From Cristatella mucedo (lineage: Eukaryota > Bryozoa > Phylactolaemata > Cristatellidae): a stretch of DNA of 64,000 nt. Under the pieces are notes generated by a model. The model ran no database searches, was not told where the DNA came from, and saw nothing but the letters and a program-made list of their open reading frames with translations. Below, piece after piece: positions 21,641-32,789 of the stretch. The stretch is from the NCBI GenBank assembly GCA_009760855.2, contig WPIO01000137.1, positions 122,001 to 186,000 on the forward strand, given 5' to 3'. Every line of letters begins with the position of its first letter. Position 1 is the first letter of the stretch. The position numbers and the translations under genes are program-made.

Positions 21641-23550
21641 TAGCTTTAGGTGTGGGGTGGCTGACTTTGTTTGCTCGCCAATTGTCTGCCTATAAGACGA
21701 TCAGTCTTTCGCATTGGCCATCGTTTGAATTAGTTACAAGGTCTTCATCAAAGACAGTGTCTCTCACTGCTGTGATTTACCAACCTCCTGCTCGTTGTCT
21801 GAAATTGTTTACAGAGAAGTTTTTGAAGTTCCTTGCTGAAATACTTATATGTGACAGGCCGTTAGCGATTGATGGCGACTTAAATATTCACGTTGCCAAC
21901 CCTATAAACTGACAGGTCCGCTCATTTCTTGAGTGTCAAGAGAACTTTGGTTTGGTCCAACGCTTTAATCATGCCACCGATGTCGTTGGCCTATCCAAGA
22001 TCTCGTGATCACTAAGGATGTCTGCCTCACTGACCTTGTGGTGTTCCCACTATGACCCTCTCGGATCATTTTCTGATCTTATTTACTGTTTCTGCTTCCT
22101 TGTATGTACAGGGTGATGTTGAACTTGTCCAGCTACGTCAAAAAATAATAATAATCTTAATAAAGCTGCAATCTAGAACTCAATCTCTTTCAAGGCGCTT
22201 TACATTTGCTTCAAAGGAAACACGAGCGGATGATGAGTGTTATCATGCTTAATACACAGCGTGAATAACATGGTTAAGGGTGACATTCACAGGGTCATCA
22301 GGCAAGTGTGGCTAGTGGCAGCATGCAAAGTGCCAGCACACATAAGCATGTATAGGAAGAATCACCAGGGCCCACTAAATGCCTTCATAAATAGGTTTGT
22401 TTTTAATTTCGTTTTAAATGTGATCAGGTCAGGGAACGTCTTAACGCAAGTTAACAGTGAGTTCCAGGATTTGGGAGCATGCGAACTAAATGCAGAATCT
22501 CCAAAGGATTTGAGGTTTCTACGAGGTATAGTTAAACAGTTAGTTTCCAAAATGCGGGTGGTGTGATGCTTGGCCTGATGGAGGACTGTATCTGAGAGGT
22601 AGGCTGGAGCAAAAGAATGAAGTGACCTAAAAGTGAGCGACAAATAGTTTATGACAATCCGTTGCTTAACTGGTAGCCAGTGAAGGTCGGTGAGAAGTGG
22701 TTTGATGCAGCAACTGCTACGCTCAAGACAGACCAGCCTAGATGCCGAGTTATGCACCAGCTTACAGAACCTGATTACGCATACCGGTGGGCCAGTAAGC
22801 AGTGAGTTGCAGAAGTCAAGACGGGATTTCACAAACGCATAGAGCAACTTAGATGTTGTATCCTAGTCGAAACAAGCCCGAACTTTAGTAATGTTATGTA
22901 GTTAACAGTAGGCAGACTTGATTGAGGAGCTGCTGCGGTCGTCTAACGGAAGGTAACTTTGGAACATGACACTCGACATTGACAATTTTTTCGAAATCTG
23001 CTTGCGATGCGGGTCTTCCTGATTCGCAGCCAGACTTGACCGAAAGCCTCGATACCCTCATTGATACACTGAACGTTTCACTTAGGAGTGCACTTCACAA
23101 GCGTGCTCCCGTTCATTTTATCCTAGTACAGACTTGCGGAGATTTTGTTCAAAGTAGAAAAAGAAACTCAATAGATAGGCATTGCTAGGCCCAAGCTTGA
23201 ACGTCATTTTAGAAAATTGGAATTGGATGCAGATTTAGTCAGATTCGAAGATTTCCATCGAGTTTTCATCCGGAAGCTTAAAAAGGCTGACGCTTCTTTT
23301 TTTCACTCCAACACTGAAGTCCTGCCAGTCAGACCCAAAACGGCTTTACAAGACGGTCAATAGTTTACCGGCCAATGCTGAGAGGTCCGATTCCCCAGAT
23401 GTTAACGGCTGAGATAAAAAGTGTAAGCCATTTTTACTGACAAATTCTGCACCTTCGAACCTCCATAAAGCCTCCATCGAGTAATGCAGTTGTGGAATCT
23501 TACCAGCTCTCATTTGGTAGACTATTTAAAACGGTCTGTAAACGAAGTTT
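21640..23550 (+). mobile_element. LINE A 5' half (endonuclease region), split by LINE B
   Basis: Family A sequence upstream of the RT. 21652-21912 encodes the apurinic-type endonuclease part with SFELVTRSSSKTVSLTAV, a YQPP motif (YRP in other copies) and IDGDLNIHV (normally GDFNIHI). It is interrupted at about 22143 by a minus-strand LINE B, resumes at about 22972 (FSKSACDAGLPDSQPDLTES) and breaks off near 23550 before the RT. Frameshifted and inactive. It lies in the intron between the two FTP exons. Confidence 0.8.
22143..22972 (-). mobile_element. LINE B copy nested in LINE A
   Basis: An ATAATAATAATC tail, a terminal block with CAATCTCTTTCAAGGCGC, and a 161-codon minus frame (22847-22362) for the RT C-terminal domain: AFVKSRLDFCNSLLTG, LLTDLHWLPVKQRI, LKSFGDSAFSSHAPKSWNS. 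It entered LINE A at the CAGCTACGTCAAAAA site, so it is younger than the A copy here. Confidence 0.85.
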
Positions 23551-23740
23551 GTATCTATCTTTCAATCACGCCAGCTTTTTTTTTCATGACTTTAATCATG
23601 TAGCTAAACAGCAGTGTAGCTTCACACTGAAAGCCTTGTAGGTGCAAGCGAATCGGATGCAGAGTTACCTCAGCGAAGCTGTCTGCTGTGTATCGTGTAT
23701 TCACAATCCTTACGTTAACATGGTACCATTGGTTTTGCAG

Positions 23741-23989
23741 GTAATCGCCTGGGTAACTGTTTGATCGTGTATGCGAATGATTCAACCGATGATCCAAACC
23801 CAGCTACATGGTCAGAGTGTGCATACGAAGAAAATAATCTAGCAGGGGTGTTAAAGAAGATCTACACCTGCCGAGGCTTGGCTATTGGCAAGAAAGTCGC
23901 TATATACCTCAACACAGGTCATCCAAATGTGCGGAGTGAGAACGTACTGACGCTCTGTGAAGTCTATGTGTACGGATATGAATTAATTG
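23741..23989 (+). CDS. Receptor exon: second half of fucolectin-type (FTP) domain
   Basis: A 249-base phase 1-1 exon after a clear TTTTGCAG acceptor. The junction with the previous exon makes a glycine codon and reads GYQG-NRLGNCLIVYAN, the expected continuation of an FTP domain. Then come SECAYEE, a YTCRG strand, KKVAIYL and the diagnostic closing strand LTLCEVYVYG. Cysteines in SEC, YTC and LCE match the disulfide-forming positions of the family. The frame has no stops. The donor is GTGATT at 23990, weaker than consensus; the phase of the two following exons supports it. With 20215-20462 it forms one complete lectin-like domain of about 150 residues in the ectodomain. Confidence 0.85.
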
Positions 23990-23994
23990 GTGAT

Positions 23995-24530
23995 TCACAT
24001 ATATCCTCGATGAACGTTATGTCAGAGGCCACATTTACTTCGTTCAAATTGGCCAGAGTTAATAGCAAATTTTATAAATTTTCTGACTCAAAACACTGTG
24101 CCTGTGTAAATCTTGAGATTCTGGTTTGACTTATTCTTGGATGCCATCCCCTGCCGCGATGTAGTAGACAGCAATCTATTCTGCATTATGCAACTGTTCA
24201 TGGATAGGAACAGCAACGAATCCCCCCCAGTCTTCAGGGTAACTCCAGCATAAGATTTGCTAAGGCATAGCCGATAACAGACATGGGTTTTGACGAGTGC
24301 TGACAAACTGCATTCTATTCAGCTGTAAGGCTAGTACCACTATGAGCCACCATTGCAGGTGCACTTGCGATGGGAAATCGCAACAATCAATGGGAATCCT
24401 TCTATCAGCAGTGTTTGTGGCCATTCACGAGGTATGTGGAACCTCATAATATCCCTACGTAGAATCAAGCCTACCTACACAAAATAACAAAAGTAGCTCT
24501 TAAGAGGCTTCTTTGTCCTTAAATATTCTG
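23995..24530. other. Receptor intron, no recognised feature
   Basis: No supported gene or repeat. The open frame runs on past the exon end at 23989 into intron. Confidence 0.4.
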
Positions 24531-24534
24531 GGGT

Positions 24535-25861
24535 TTCACACAAAAGTGTAACGCCGAAGGCTCGGCGGGTAGGCTTGACGTGTCGCTTACCTAGCGGCGT
24601 AGCCTATCGCCTAATGCCGTTCGGTGCGCCCCAAGCTCAATAAGCTGGCCGCCACGAAACGAGCGTTTCTGGCGCTGACATGCTTACCGTTACTAAAGGG
24701 GGTCGTGAGTCCGCGGCGTGAATTGGAAAGCGAGATACACAAATTAGGGATTTTACTTTACTTTTTTCACAAGCGCACAAAGCCGCTGCCCGTCTAGTTC
24801 AGCTTTATCTCCACACTCCTCGCACGTTCTCAACTACACCAACACTCTAGCGGAGGGAATACTCCACACTGAGCGCGACCCGGACCCTAAACCCTAACCG
24901 GAGAACTAGGAATCCGTTCTCACCTGTGACGAGAGAATATCCCAAACACGCCAACTTAAGCACTCCTGCGGAGGAAATACTTCTCCACACTGAAGCGCGA
25001 ACCGGAGCCTAAACCCTACCCGGAGAACTAGAATTCGGTTTCAACCAGTGCGGCGGGAATACTCCACACACGCCAACTACACCTAGCTCGCACCGGCAAA
25101 TCCCTATGCCGAGACCACGTGCTAGCGCGAACACACACGACACAAAAAAAACACAAAACACGAAAGAACACAAAAAATGCCAGCTCGGGCACGATACGAC
25201 CGTATTTGATGGAGTCCACCGAATCCTCATAGTCTAGTCCTGTTCCGTCAATCGCTGGCGAACAGCCCGTCCTCCTCCCTCACTTTCAGAGAAACGAGTG
25301 CGACGGCGTCGAAGCCGGACCAAAGACAAAAGACCGTAAGACCAAGAGCGACCGTCGCTCGACTGTTAAATACCTAGCTGAAACAATGGGGCGAGAGCTT
25401 AGTGGTATTGGGCCCGGACACCTTGGCCCATTACGGAAAGGAATTAATACCGTCCCCAGGCCACTGGAAGGGCACCTCTGTCCGGCTTCAATGGCGAATG
25501 TGTTCCAGACGATTCTTTCTTGGAAAGAGGGAAGGCGGGGGTTTACAGGCCAGCCAACATCTATCAGCAGCTTCCGCGGGTATCGGACCAATTCTAAAGG
25601 CCAAATCGCTGCCACTCGTCTTAGAGCTTCCTGGCATGCTCTTAAGCGCTTTCTCTCTAACCGCACTGGCGCTCCTCTCTGGCTCAGTGCTCCAGGACAA
25701 AGGAGTTCTAGCCCGCCTCCGAACAGGTCTTGTTCAAACTAAATCTCAGCCAAGGCCAGCAGGGCGCTACAAAAGTGGTTGGGTGAGGTGTGTGCATCCC
25801 ATCTCACACAATATCAACATGATTAGATTCTGCATATTAAATCAATACACAAAGTTAGCCA
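24535..25861. other. GC-rich block of unknown origin
   Basis: About 1.3 kb of G+C- and CpG-rich DNA between AT-rich flanks, ending where LINE B sequence starts. Overlapping frames at 25286-25947 on both strands have no recognisable product. The composition resembles the solo-LTR-like repeat at 26825, so an inserted element is likely, but no termini were defined. Confidence 0.4.
24833..25077. repeat. Tandem repeat, two units of about 120 bases
   Basis: Each unit holds GAATACTCCACACTGA-like sequence, then a GCGCGA-CCGGA motif, CCTAAACCCTA, and CCGGAGAACTAG. The units are diverged. The internal CCCTAAACCCTAA stretch resembles telomere repeat. Confidence 0.7.
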
Positions 25862-27672
25862 TGATATGGTTCTTTCGTACCTTTGCTTTGATCCTCCGAG
25901 CCTTCGAGCACCCCACATTCTCTCAACTCACTTGCTGCATGTATTGATGAAATCCGCATATCGATGCCAGCAAATTTTCTAAAACTAAACGATGATAAAA
26001 CTAACTTACTATTTATAGGCAAGCCCAGTGTAATTAAGAAATTGGAGAGGCTGACGCTCAAAATTCGCTCTGCCAGTGTATCTCCTGTTAAATCAGCTCA
26101 AAATCAATGTGTCATTTTCCAAATTGACCTCTCAGTAGACGACCACATCAGCTCCCCAGTCAAGTGTGCCTACTTTCCACTACATAACATGGGTAAATCT
26201 CGGGCTTGTTTAGATAAGGATACCACGTCTAAGTTGATCTATGCATTTAAGACATCCCGTCTCGACTTCTGCAACTCTCTGCTTGCTGCCCAACCGGCAT
26301 GTGCGATCAGGTGATTGCAGCTGGTGAAAAACTCAGCAGCTAGGCTTGTCTGTCGTGAGCGGTGCAGTTGCCACATCAGACGACTTCTCGCCGACCTCAC
26401 TGGCTACCAGTCAAGCAACGGATCGACTTCAAGGTTTTGTCGCTCTCTTTTAGGTCACTTCATTCGTTAGCTCCAGCCTATCTCTCAGATCTACTCCCAT
26501 ACCAGGCCAAGATTCATACCACCTCTTTTTTGGAATCCAACAGTCTACCAGTACGTCGTACAAACCTCAAATCCTTTGGAGACCGTGCGTTTGGTTCGTA
26601 TGCTCCCAAAGCCTGGAACTCTCTCCCGACTTGCGTCAAAACATAACCTGATTTTACCACATTTAAAAAGAACTTGAAAGCACAGTTATTTAGGACTGCA
26701 TTTAGTGGGTCCCTGTGATTCGTCCTTCATGTGCTTATGCCTGCTGACACTGCATGCTGCCACTAACCACATTTGCATGGTGAACCTGTGCAAGTCACCC
26801 CTCACCGTGTTATTCATGTTTTTTTTATCAGCATTATATTGTAACCGGGTTACAGGGGTCAGAGGCAATTTCAAGCCAAACTCGCCATACTCCGGCCACG
26901 CGGCCGGTCGCCATGCCGCCGACCTAGGGTAAGACGAGTGGCCGTCAGGATGAACCTCTCTATAACAATGCATGCGCCAACAACAACGGGGGAACTAAAC
27001 AGGTCTACATGGTGGGTCCTATACATTATACACTATGGGAGCGCAAGATGACGCAGAAACACGAACAAACGTGTTAGTTGGGGTCAGTCGGCTTCCACAG
27101 TCGTGTCATCGTACCGACTCCGAGTCCAACAGTACGAGCGTACGCCGTTGAAAACCCGGCTGGCTGAGTAACTGCTGGCTAGTCCGAGTCGCCAACTACC
27201 ACAGTCGCAAGCTTCCACCGAAATACGCAAACACACGGGGGGGGTCACGAACACGCTACACGGGGAACGCGGTATAAACAAGTCAACAACGAGCGAGCTA
27301 TCCAGCTCCGCTCGGGCCTTGGGTACTAGTTCCCTTGCGTGCGTGGCAGCATCGCCGGAGCATGCCTGCACGAATCCAGGTGCATAACTCGGCGAGACCG
27401 GGAGCCTCCGACACCACGACTTACTTGGCCAACTTCCCGTACCCAAAAGCCCTGGTGACCTCTCGTCACCACACATCCGGCAATGGATAGGTCTGACACC
27501 GGCCTAGCCGGTGATCCTAACCCTCACTATAGCCGTCCGGTCCCAGCCAACCTAACCCAGCAAGGGTACAATATTAGTCACCATTCAATTGCATTTCCCT
27601 CTTCAGCAAATGTAAAGCGCCTAGAAAGAGATTTAGTTCACTGAGGGCGCTTTATAAAGTGCATTGTTATTT
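25862..27672 (+). mobile_element. LINE B copy, interrupted by solo-LTR-like repeat
   Basis: A 5'-truncated family B copy. The frame 25964-26314 encodes ANFLKLNDDKTNLLFIGKPS and ends near FKTSRLDFCNSLLAAQPACA; 26362-26646 encodes WLPVKQRIDFKVLSLSFRSL and then LKSFGDRAFGSYAPKAWNSL. Together these are the RT thumb and C-terminal domain. The 3' UTR is split at about 26824 by the 26825-27571 repeat and resumes with ATATTAGTCACCATTCAATT and the terminal hairpin (27614-27652). Stops and frameshifts make it inactive. Confidence 0.85.
26825..27571. mobile_element. Solo-LTR-like repeat, copy 1
   Basis: About 745 bases of GC-rich sequence starting TGTAACC and ending GGGTACA. It is inserted in LINE B, whose target sequence ATAT is present on both sides, a 4-base duplication. 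The TG...CA ends and short duplication suit a Ty3/gypsy solo LTR. A TATA-like CGGTATAAACAAG lies inside. An open minus frame (27476-27084) has no recognised product. The second copy is at 46807-47551. Confidence 0.6.
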
Positions 27673-27679
27673 TGAAAAA

Positions 27680-28560
27680 TATTATTATACTCATTACTAG
27701 AAGAATTGGTGCATTAGCACATACCTTCTCACGCCCCTCAATGCTCATTGACTATAAGTTAGCGGTACCATGCCTTTGCTTAAAACCATCGATGACGGAA
27801 GTCAATTCTCTACAGATTTGAGACTGTCAACCATTTCCCGACAGTTCATAGGTAATGAAATCTACCCATCTGCTGCCCACTTCAGCCTATCTGTACCAGC
27901 CACCCTGAGCCGCCGCTCAGGGTGACTGGTAAAGATAGTCACTTTTCCACGGCTATCCTCCCATTTCAGCTATTTCTCTTGGTTTCTTTGTTCCATTACA
28001 TGATATTTTTGGCTACCTAATGCACTCTAGAAGCTGCTTAGGCTTTCAGTGTGCTATAGATAAAACGCCTGAAAAACGACCACTTTTTATCCGGCATAGA
28101 GAATTTATAGATAGTGATGTAATACCTTACGTAAGTTTTTGCTTATGTTATACCCAAACGACTTGAGTGATGCTGTCATTAAGCATGTTGTTGCTGCTAC
28201 CTCTAATCGAGTTTTCTTAATATGCCTGCTTTGCAATACTCAACTGAATTGGGAGGGCAATTCACACGGTCTGATGGGCACTCCGGGATCGGTCGTCAGG
28301 AGTTGAGGGTTGGACCTTGTATCTCACGGATGTATTTATATAATGGGCAGGAGTCGTTGCATCGACAAGTTTAACATCAGAGAGATCTATGATCCGGGCT
28401 AGATACACCTTACCCACCTATGCTATCAGCACAGGGGCCTACTAAACCACCCTACCCACAGGGCATTCTCTGTGCATTCTCGATGTGTTCCTAAGAGCAA
28501 CTATTCAGCCGAACATACGCTCTTTTTGAACTGTGCTTGTCTTTGGCTGGCCTAATCTGT
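27680..28560. other. Receptor intron, no clear feature
   Basis: 27755-27935 has faint likeness to the LINE A C-terminal region (ACTATAAGTTAGCGGTACCA) but is too decayed to annotate firmly. Confidence 0.35.
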
Positions 28561-28565
28561 TGTAG

Positions 28566-28721
28566 CCTGCCCAGATAGTTACTACGGACCCTGCTGCATG
28601 CTGCGAAAATACGACTCCAGTGTTTGTCTCAACACTCCAAATACGATACGCGGGGAGTTTGACGGATGTCACTTTCATTTCTGTCCTGACCAAAACTTTT
28701 CGCCGCCGGATTGCTGGATTT
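28566..28721 (+). CDS. Receptor exon: cysteine-rich module after the FTP domain
   Basis: A 156-base open exon between a TTGTAG acceptor and a strong GTAAGT donor, phase 1-1. It encodes CPDSYYGPCCMLRKYD followed by further cysteines, with CHFHFC in the middle and PPDCWI at the end: seven cysteines in 52 residues. The YYGPxC opening resembles an EGF module directly after a lectin domain, but the remaining spacing is not a canonical EGF repeat. It joins in phase to the FTP exon upstream (making Ala) and to the 32418 exon downstream (making Ser). No function is claimed beyond an extracellular disulfide-rich spacer or binding module. It could be skipped by alternative splicing without changing the frame. 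Confidence 0.6.
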
Positions 28722-28724
28722 GTA

Positions 28725-29855
28725 AGTTATCTAATACTTTTGCATGCACTGTCAACAATATTTGTAGCTGCTTCGCTTGAGGCAGTACGTGCATATGTAG
28801 TAGTGTCATAAGGTATCCCTTAATCAGGGTTGCTGCAGACTATCCATGTGCTGTTTGTTTGAAGGCAGCAGTACACTTCAGCCGACATTTAAGTTCAGCC
28901 TTTTTTGCAACACGAAACCCTGCCAACTAAGCCGAAGGTTTTCCCAAAAGTTAGGTATGCAAAATCGCTTATTGAACGATTAATTTTAAAGTTTGAAAGT
29001 TTCTATTGAGCCCTAAGAGATATGAATCCACATTAAAATTAAAATTAGCGTCAGCTGATTTAAATGTATCGTATATTTAGCGATTGAAGTAGCAGAGCAG
29101 CTGCCATTCCAACTGGAATTCGGTAATCTATGAATACCAGCTGCAGGTCTGGGACCCTCGAATTTATGCGGTTCAGTAGAAGCGCTATACCTTGGCTCTT
29201 CTTTTTTGTAGGATGGAAAGCATGTCGAGTAGTTCGTGACCACATGCATAGTGTCAGTGTAGGTTGACGTGCATAAGACACGTTGCATTGACCCAGCAAA
29301 CGCTGTGCAGAACATGTCGGTTTCTTGGTTAAATATAAATGTCATGATTTGATGGCGAAGTCATTGTGTCATTCGGGAAGCGAGTACTTGGCTTTGGGGG
29401 CGCGCGAACTAAAGCCGAGGTTTCCCAACGTTAGTCGTCTGGCTTCAGGCTGTGCTACAAAACTAGAGCTTCTGTTGCATTAGCTATGACACAAATCTGC
29501 TGAAGAAGCACTTTTAGTTTGTGTAAGTTTTAATCAGTGTGAGTTATGTCACCACTAACTCAATAGGATAGACGCAAAAAGACGCAAAAAGACGCAAAGA
29601 AGCAGCTGTAAATCTAACTAGCATGTGGTAATGCGTTACTGCCTCCTGCAGATTTGCCTCACAAAAAATGAATCTTGAAGTTTGAGCATCCTATTTAATC
29701 TTTGTAAGAAAAGCTTTGTGAGATGCATGCAAACATAGTTATGGATAAAGTGCACGCGTTGTTTACTCATTAGCACAAACAACGATGCACGCTTACCGAG
29801 AAAATGTTGTGAGGAAGCGCAGGAGCAAAAAGAAAAGGTGCATTTTCAGCTTCTG
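28725..29855. other. Receptor intron, short tandem repeat only
   Basis: GACGCAAAAA occurs three times in a row near 29570-29600. No other supported feature. Confidence 0.4.
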
Positions 29856-29859
29856 GTAA

Positions 29860-29985
29860 ATCTTTTCAGTGGGGGGATGCCATGATGTCGTTCGAAAGTG
29901 AGCTCCAGGCTTTCGTAGCATACGAACTGAACTCAAACACTCTTCATAGAATTTGAGCTCGGCTGTAGGTGATGCCAGACTACTT
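29860..29985 (-). mobile_element. LINE B remnant
   Basis: GGGGGATGCCATGATG, GAGCTCCAGGCTTTCG and AGCATACGAACTGAACTC match the reverse complement of the family B C-terminal domain. Confidence 0.5.
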
Positions 29986-30105
29986 GAGTCAGAAGAGCAT
30001 GTTGTAAAAAATAGAAACCTAACGAGGAGCTATTTTTATTGGTTGACCTGAGAGTGTGGCTAGGTAGAAAAGTGATGGAAATTTGAAGTCAATATCCTCA
30101 CAATA

Positions 30106-30185
30106 ACTCTCTGAACTTTCTTGTTGCATGTATTGCTGACTTTCGTGCATGGATGACAGCAAACTATCTAAAATAAATGACAATA
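30106..30185 (+). mobile_element. LINE B remnant
   Basis: An 80-base block with CTTGTTGCATGTATTG and TGGATGACAGCAAACTATC, the family B segment after the YADD box. Confidence 0.5.
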
Positions 30186-30189
30186 ATAG

Positions 30190-31018
30190 TGGACTACTTG
30201 AGCAGGAGAAACGGCCCATGAGATTTGAATTTTGGCTAGGAAGAATTTTCCCATGGCTAAGTGAAAGATAAAGATTAAATACGATAGCAACTGAACGCTG
30301 GACCCGATTGGCGGCAAATTATGAAGCCTGTGTGAATCGGTAAGATGTGGTCTAAATTGGCAAGAACGATTTGTATAATGGAAAATTTAACTGCAGATTT
30401 TTCAACCGACTGAAAGCACTTTAGTTCGAACTGAAACTAAGATATGCCAGAGTTTACTGACTGGGGAACAACAATATTGATCAAGGGAAATGTCACATGA
30501 GAATAGCTCAGCTGGATAGTATCATGAGTCTGTAGGAGATTTGGTCAGCAAGCCAATTTGAGTAACTAGATTGACATTGCTAAGTAACTTTGTTTTCAGG
30601 TTACTATTTTACGGGTATTGGTACCGTTTAATTGTTTGCGAATTCCTGCCACCCAGGTGCAATAATCGGCAATGCATTTAGCAAAAGCTAGCCGACTAAT
30701 AAACATTCTGCCTTGCTCGGACGAGTTACATTCTAGCTACAGCTCGTCTGTGTGTCATCCACATTAAAAAGTAATGCCTATATTGTGCCTTGCTATTAAA
30801 TAGGCAGTGTAAGATTACCCATTTTCTGCTAATTATCATAAATGCGATGTGAATTTTGTATACTAGAGGCAAAGATTTATTGGACACTATGATCTCAGCA
30901 GTTAAGTACTGTGGGATAGGATATGCACTTTAAATGCCGGAGTACTTTCGTAGTAATTATACATATCATGTTGACTCCAGTGTTGGTTCTGGTAGTTCTC
31001 TTTTGAGCCAGTACGTCA
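30190..31018. other. Receptor intron, no recognised feature
   Basis: AT-rich sequence without a supported gene or repeat. Confidence 0.4.
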
Positions 31019-31790
31019 ATGTTTAAAAGGACGTGCTCATGTAATCCACGCATTACATCCAAGTTGGTCCATTCATTCGTGACATCCCGTCTCGGCTTAT
31101 TCAGCTCACTTCTCATTGGCCTACCAGAATGTGATATCGCGCGATTGCAGCTGGTGCAAAACTTCTCAGCTAGGCTTGTCTGTCGTGAGCATCGCCGTTG
31201 CCACATCACACCACTCCTCACCGACCTGCACTGCCTACCAGTCAAGCAAAGCATAGACTTCAAGGTTTTGCTGCTCACTTTTAGATCACTTCATTCTTTG
31301 GGTCCAGCCTATCTCTCAGATCTACGCCCCCACCAGGACAAGCATCGTACCACCCACTTTTCGGAATCCGACATTTTACTAATACCTCGTACAAACCTCA
31401 AATTCTTTGGAGACCGTGCATTCAGTTCGCATGCCCCCAAAGCCTAGAGCTCCCTCTCGAATTGCGTCAGAACATCCCCTGACTTGACCAAATTTAAAAA
31501 TAACTTAAAACAAACCTATTTAGGACAGCATTTAGTAGGTCCCTGTGATTCGTCCTTCATGTGCTAATGCGTGCTGACACTTTGCGTGCTGCCACTAACC
31601 ACATTTGCATGCTGACCCTGTGCATGTCAACCCTTACCATGTTATTCACGTTGTTTATCAAGCATGATATTACACACCATTTCACGGCGTTCCCTTTGCA
31701 GCAAATGTAACGCGCCTAGGAAGAGATTGGGTTTTCTAAGGGCACTTTATCAAGCGCATTACCATTATTAATATTATTACAATTATCACT
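31019..31790 (+). mobile_element. LINE B 3' copy
   Basis: The frame 31019-31447 encodes the C-terminal domain (FVTSRLGLFSSLLIGLP, LLTDLHCLPVKQSI, NLKFFGDRAFSSHAPKA). The 3' UTR follows, with the terminal hairpin (31716-31753) and an ATT-rich tail. 5'-truncated and inactive. Confidence 0.85.
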
Positions 31791-31799
31791 GTCAACTAA

Positions 31800-32410
31800 G
31801 GCAGCAGTAGGTGCTTTCTGACTGTTGCCTTTCGTAGCCTTGAGAACACTGGTTCACTACCTTTCACTGAACAATTTTATTCTGAAGTTGATTAGTCTGT
31901 GTAGCTCTCGCGCTTTGAACTTACCATTCGAACTTCGTAGCAACTGGGATATCTTTGGCTTCTGAATTCAAGTATGCTATTACTGCTGTTCCTCTTCAGT
32001 ACGACAGAAATGGGTTGTACCTGCATCAAAATTAAACTGCATATACAGATTTAATGGGTACTCACAGATAATTCTTTATATATTTAAAGGACTAAAACCT
32101 TGTATTAGCTTACTTGATTTACTTTTCTGAGCTACTGGACGAATATGAGGGAGGCAGTTTTCTGACAGTGCCTCATCATGCTCTTTGTGATGCCACTGCC
32201 TACGATACACAACAGTTATGCAGAAAATGCTGTATATATTTAGCATATAATTACCGAATTTCAAGCATAAGGTGAATTAAGGAAAAAGAGATGTACATTG
32301 AGGCTCGTGAGGAGTTTTTGTGTACTTTTGAGTGATCAATGCAATTATGGACTTGTACTGATAACATCTATGTACTCGTGCAAATGCCTTTATGCACCTT
32401 GCTCGTCGTC
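31800..32410. other. Receptor intron, no recognised feature
   Basis: AT-rich; ends in the polypyrimidine stretch before the exon at 32418. Confidence 0.4.
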
Positions 32411-32417
32411 TTTGTAG

Positions 32418-32783
32418 CTATGCCAAGCATGGCTAACTTCAGCTGGAACGCCGAATCAGCTTGCGACCACATCAAAGTGACGGCTCAGCCTTTTCGGTCA
32501 TCTGCTAACCTTGATGCAACATCAATTGTTGTCAATGCGAATGCATCTGGGAGTCCGGCGGCTAGCATTAAATGGAGCTTCACATATAACCCATCAAGCT
32601 ACCTAGACGTCAAGCTAGCTGTAGTTGCAAACCAAACTTATTTCGTTTGGTTGACTCCACAGATATGCATGCAAAACACAAGATGTCCAGGTGGAGAAGC
32701 TGAGCCGTGCACTACGAATCCCGACTGCCGGCTTGGTATCAGCAGCTCTATCAAAGTGCTTCAAACTGGTATCAATCGTCTGT
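32418..32783 (+). CDS. Receptor exon: N-glycosylated extracellular module, no recognised family
   Basis: A 366-base phase 1-1 exon with pyrimidine-rich acceptor ending TTTGTAG and donor GTAAGT. The open frame also runs upstream to an ATG at 32339, but that part is probably intron. The 122 residues contain three N-glycosylation sequons (NFS, NAS, NQT) and five cysteines (SACDH, QICM, TRCPG, EPCTT, PDCRL). Alternating hydrophobic stretches such as LDVKLAVVA and YFVWLT suggest a beta sandwich, possibly Ig- or FN3-like, but no clear signature is present. It ends one base into a codon that the transmembrane exon at 53523 completes as Ser. It is predicted to be the membrane-proximal ectodomain. Confidence 0.65.
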
Positions 32784-32789
32784 GTAAGT

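Noticed and set aside
25386-25947. Overlapping 118-181 codon frames as a gene
   Set aside because: Frames are open on both strands because of GC-rich composition; no homology signature and no splice context.
32339-32417. ATG start of the open frame containing the 32418 exon, with a hydrophobic segment like a signal peptide
   Set aside because: The stretch is better explained as the pyrimidine-rich acceptor of an internal exon whose phase matches the upstream exon.
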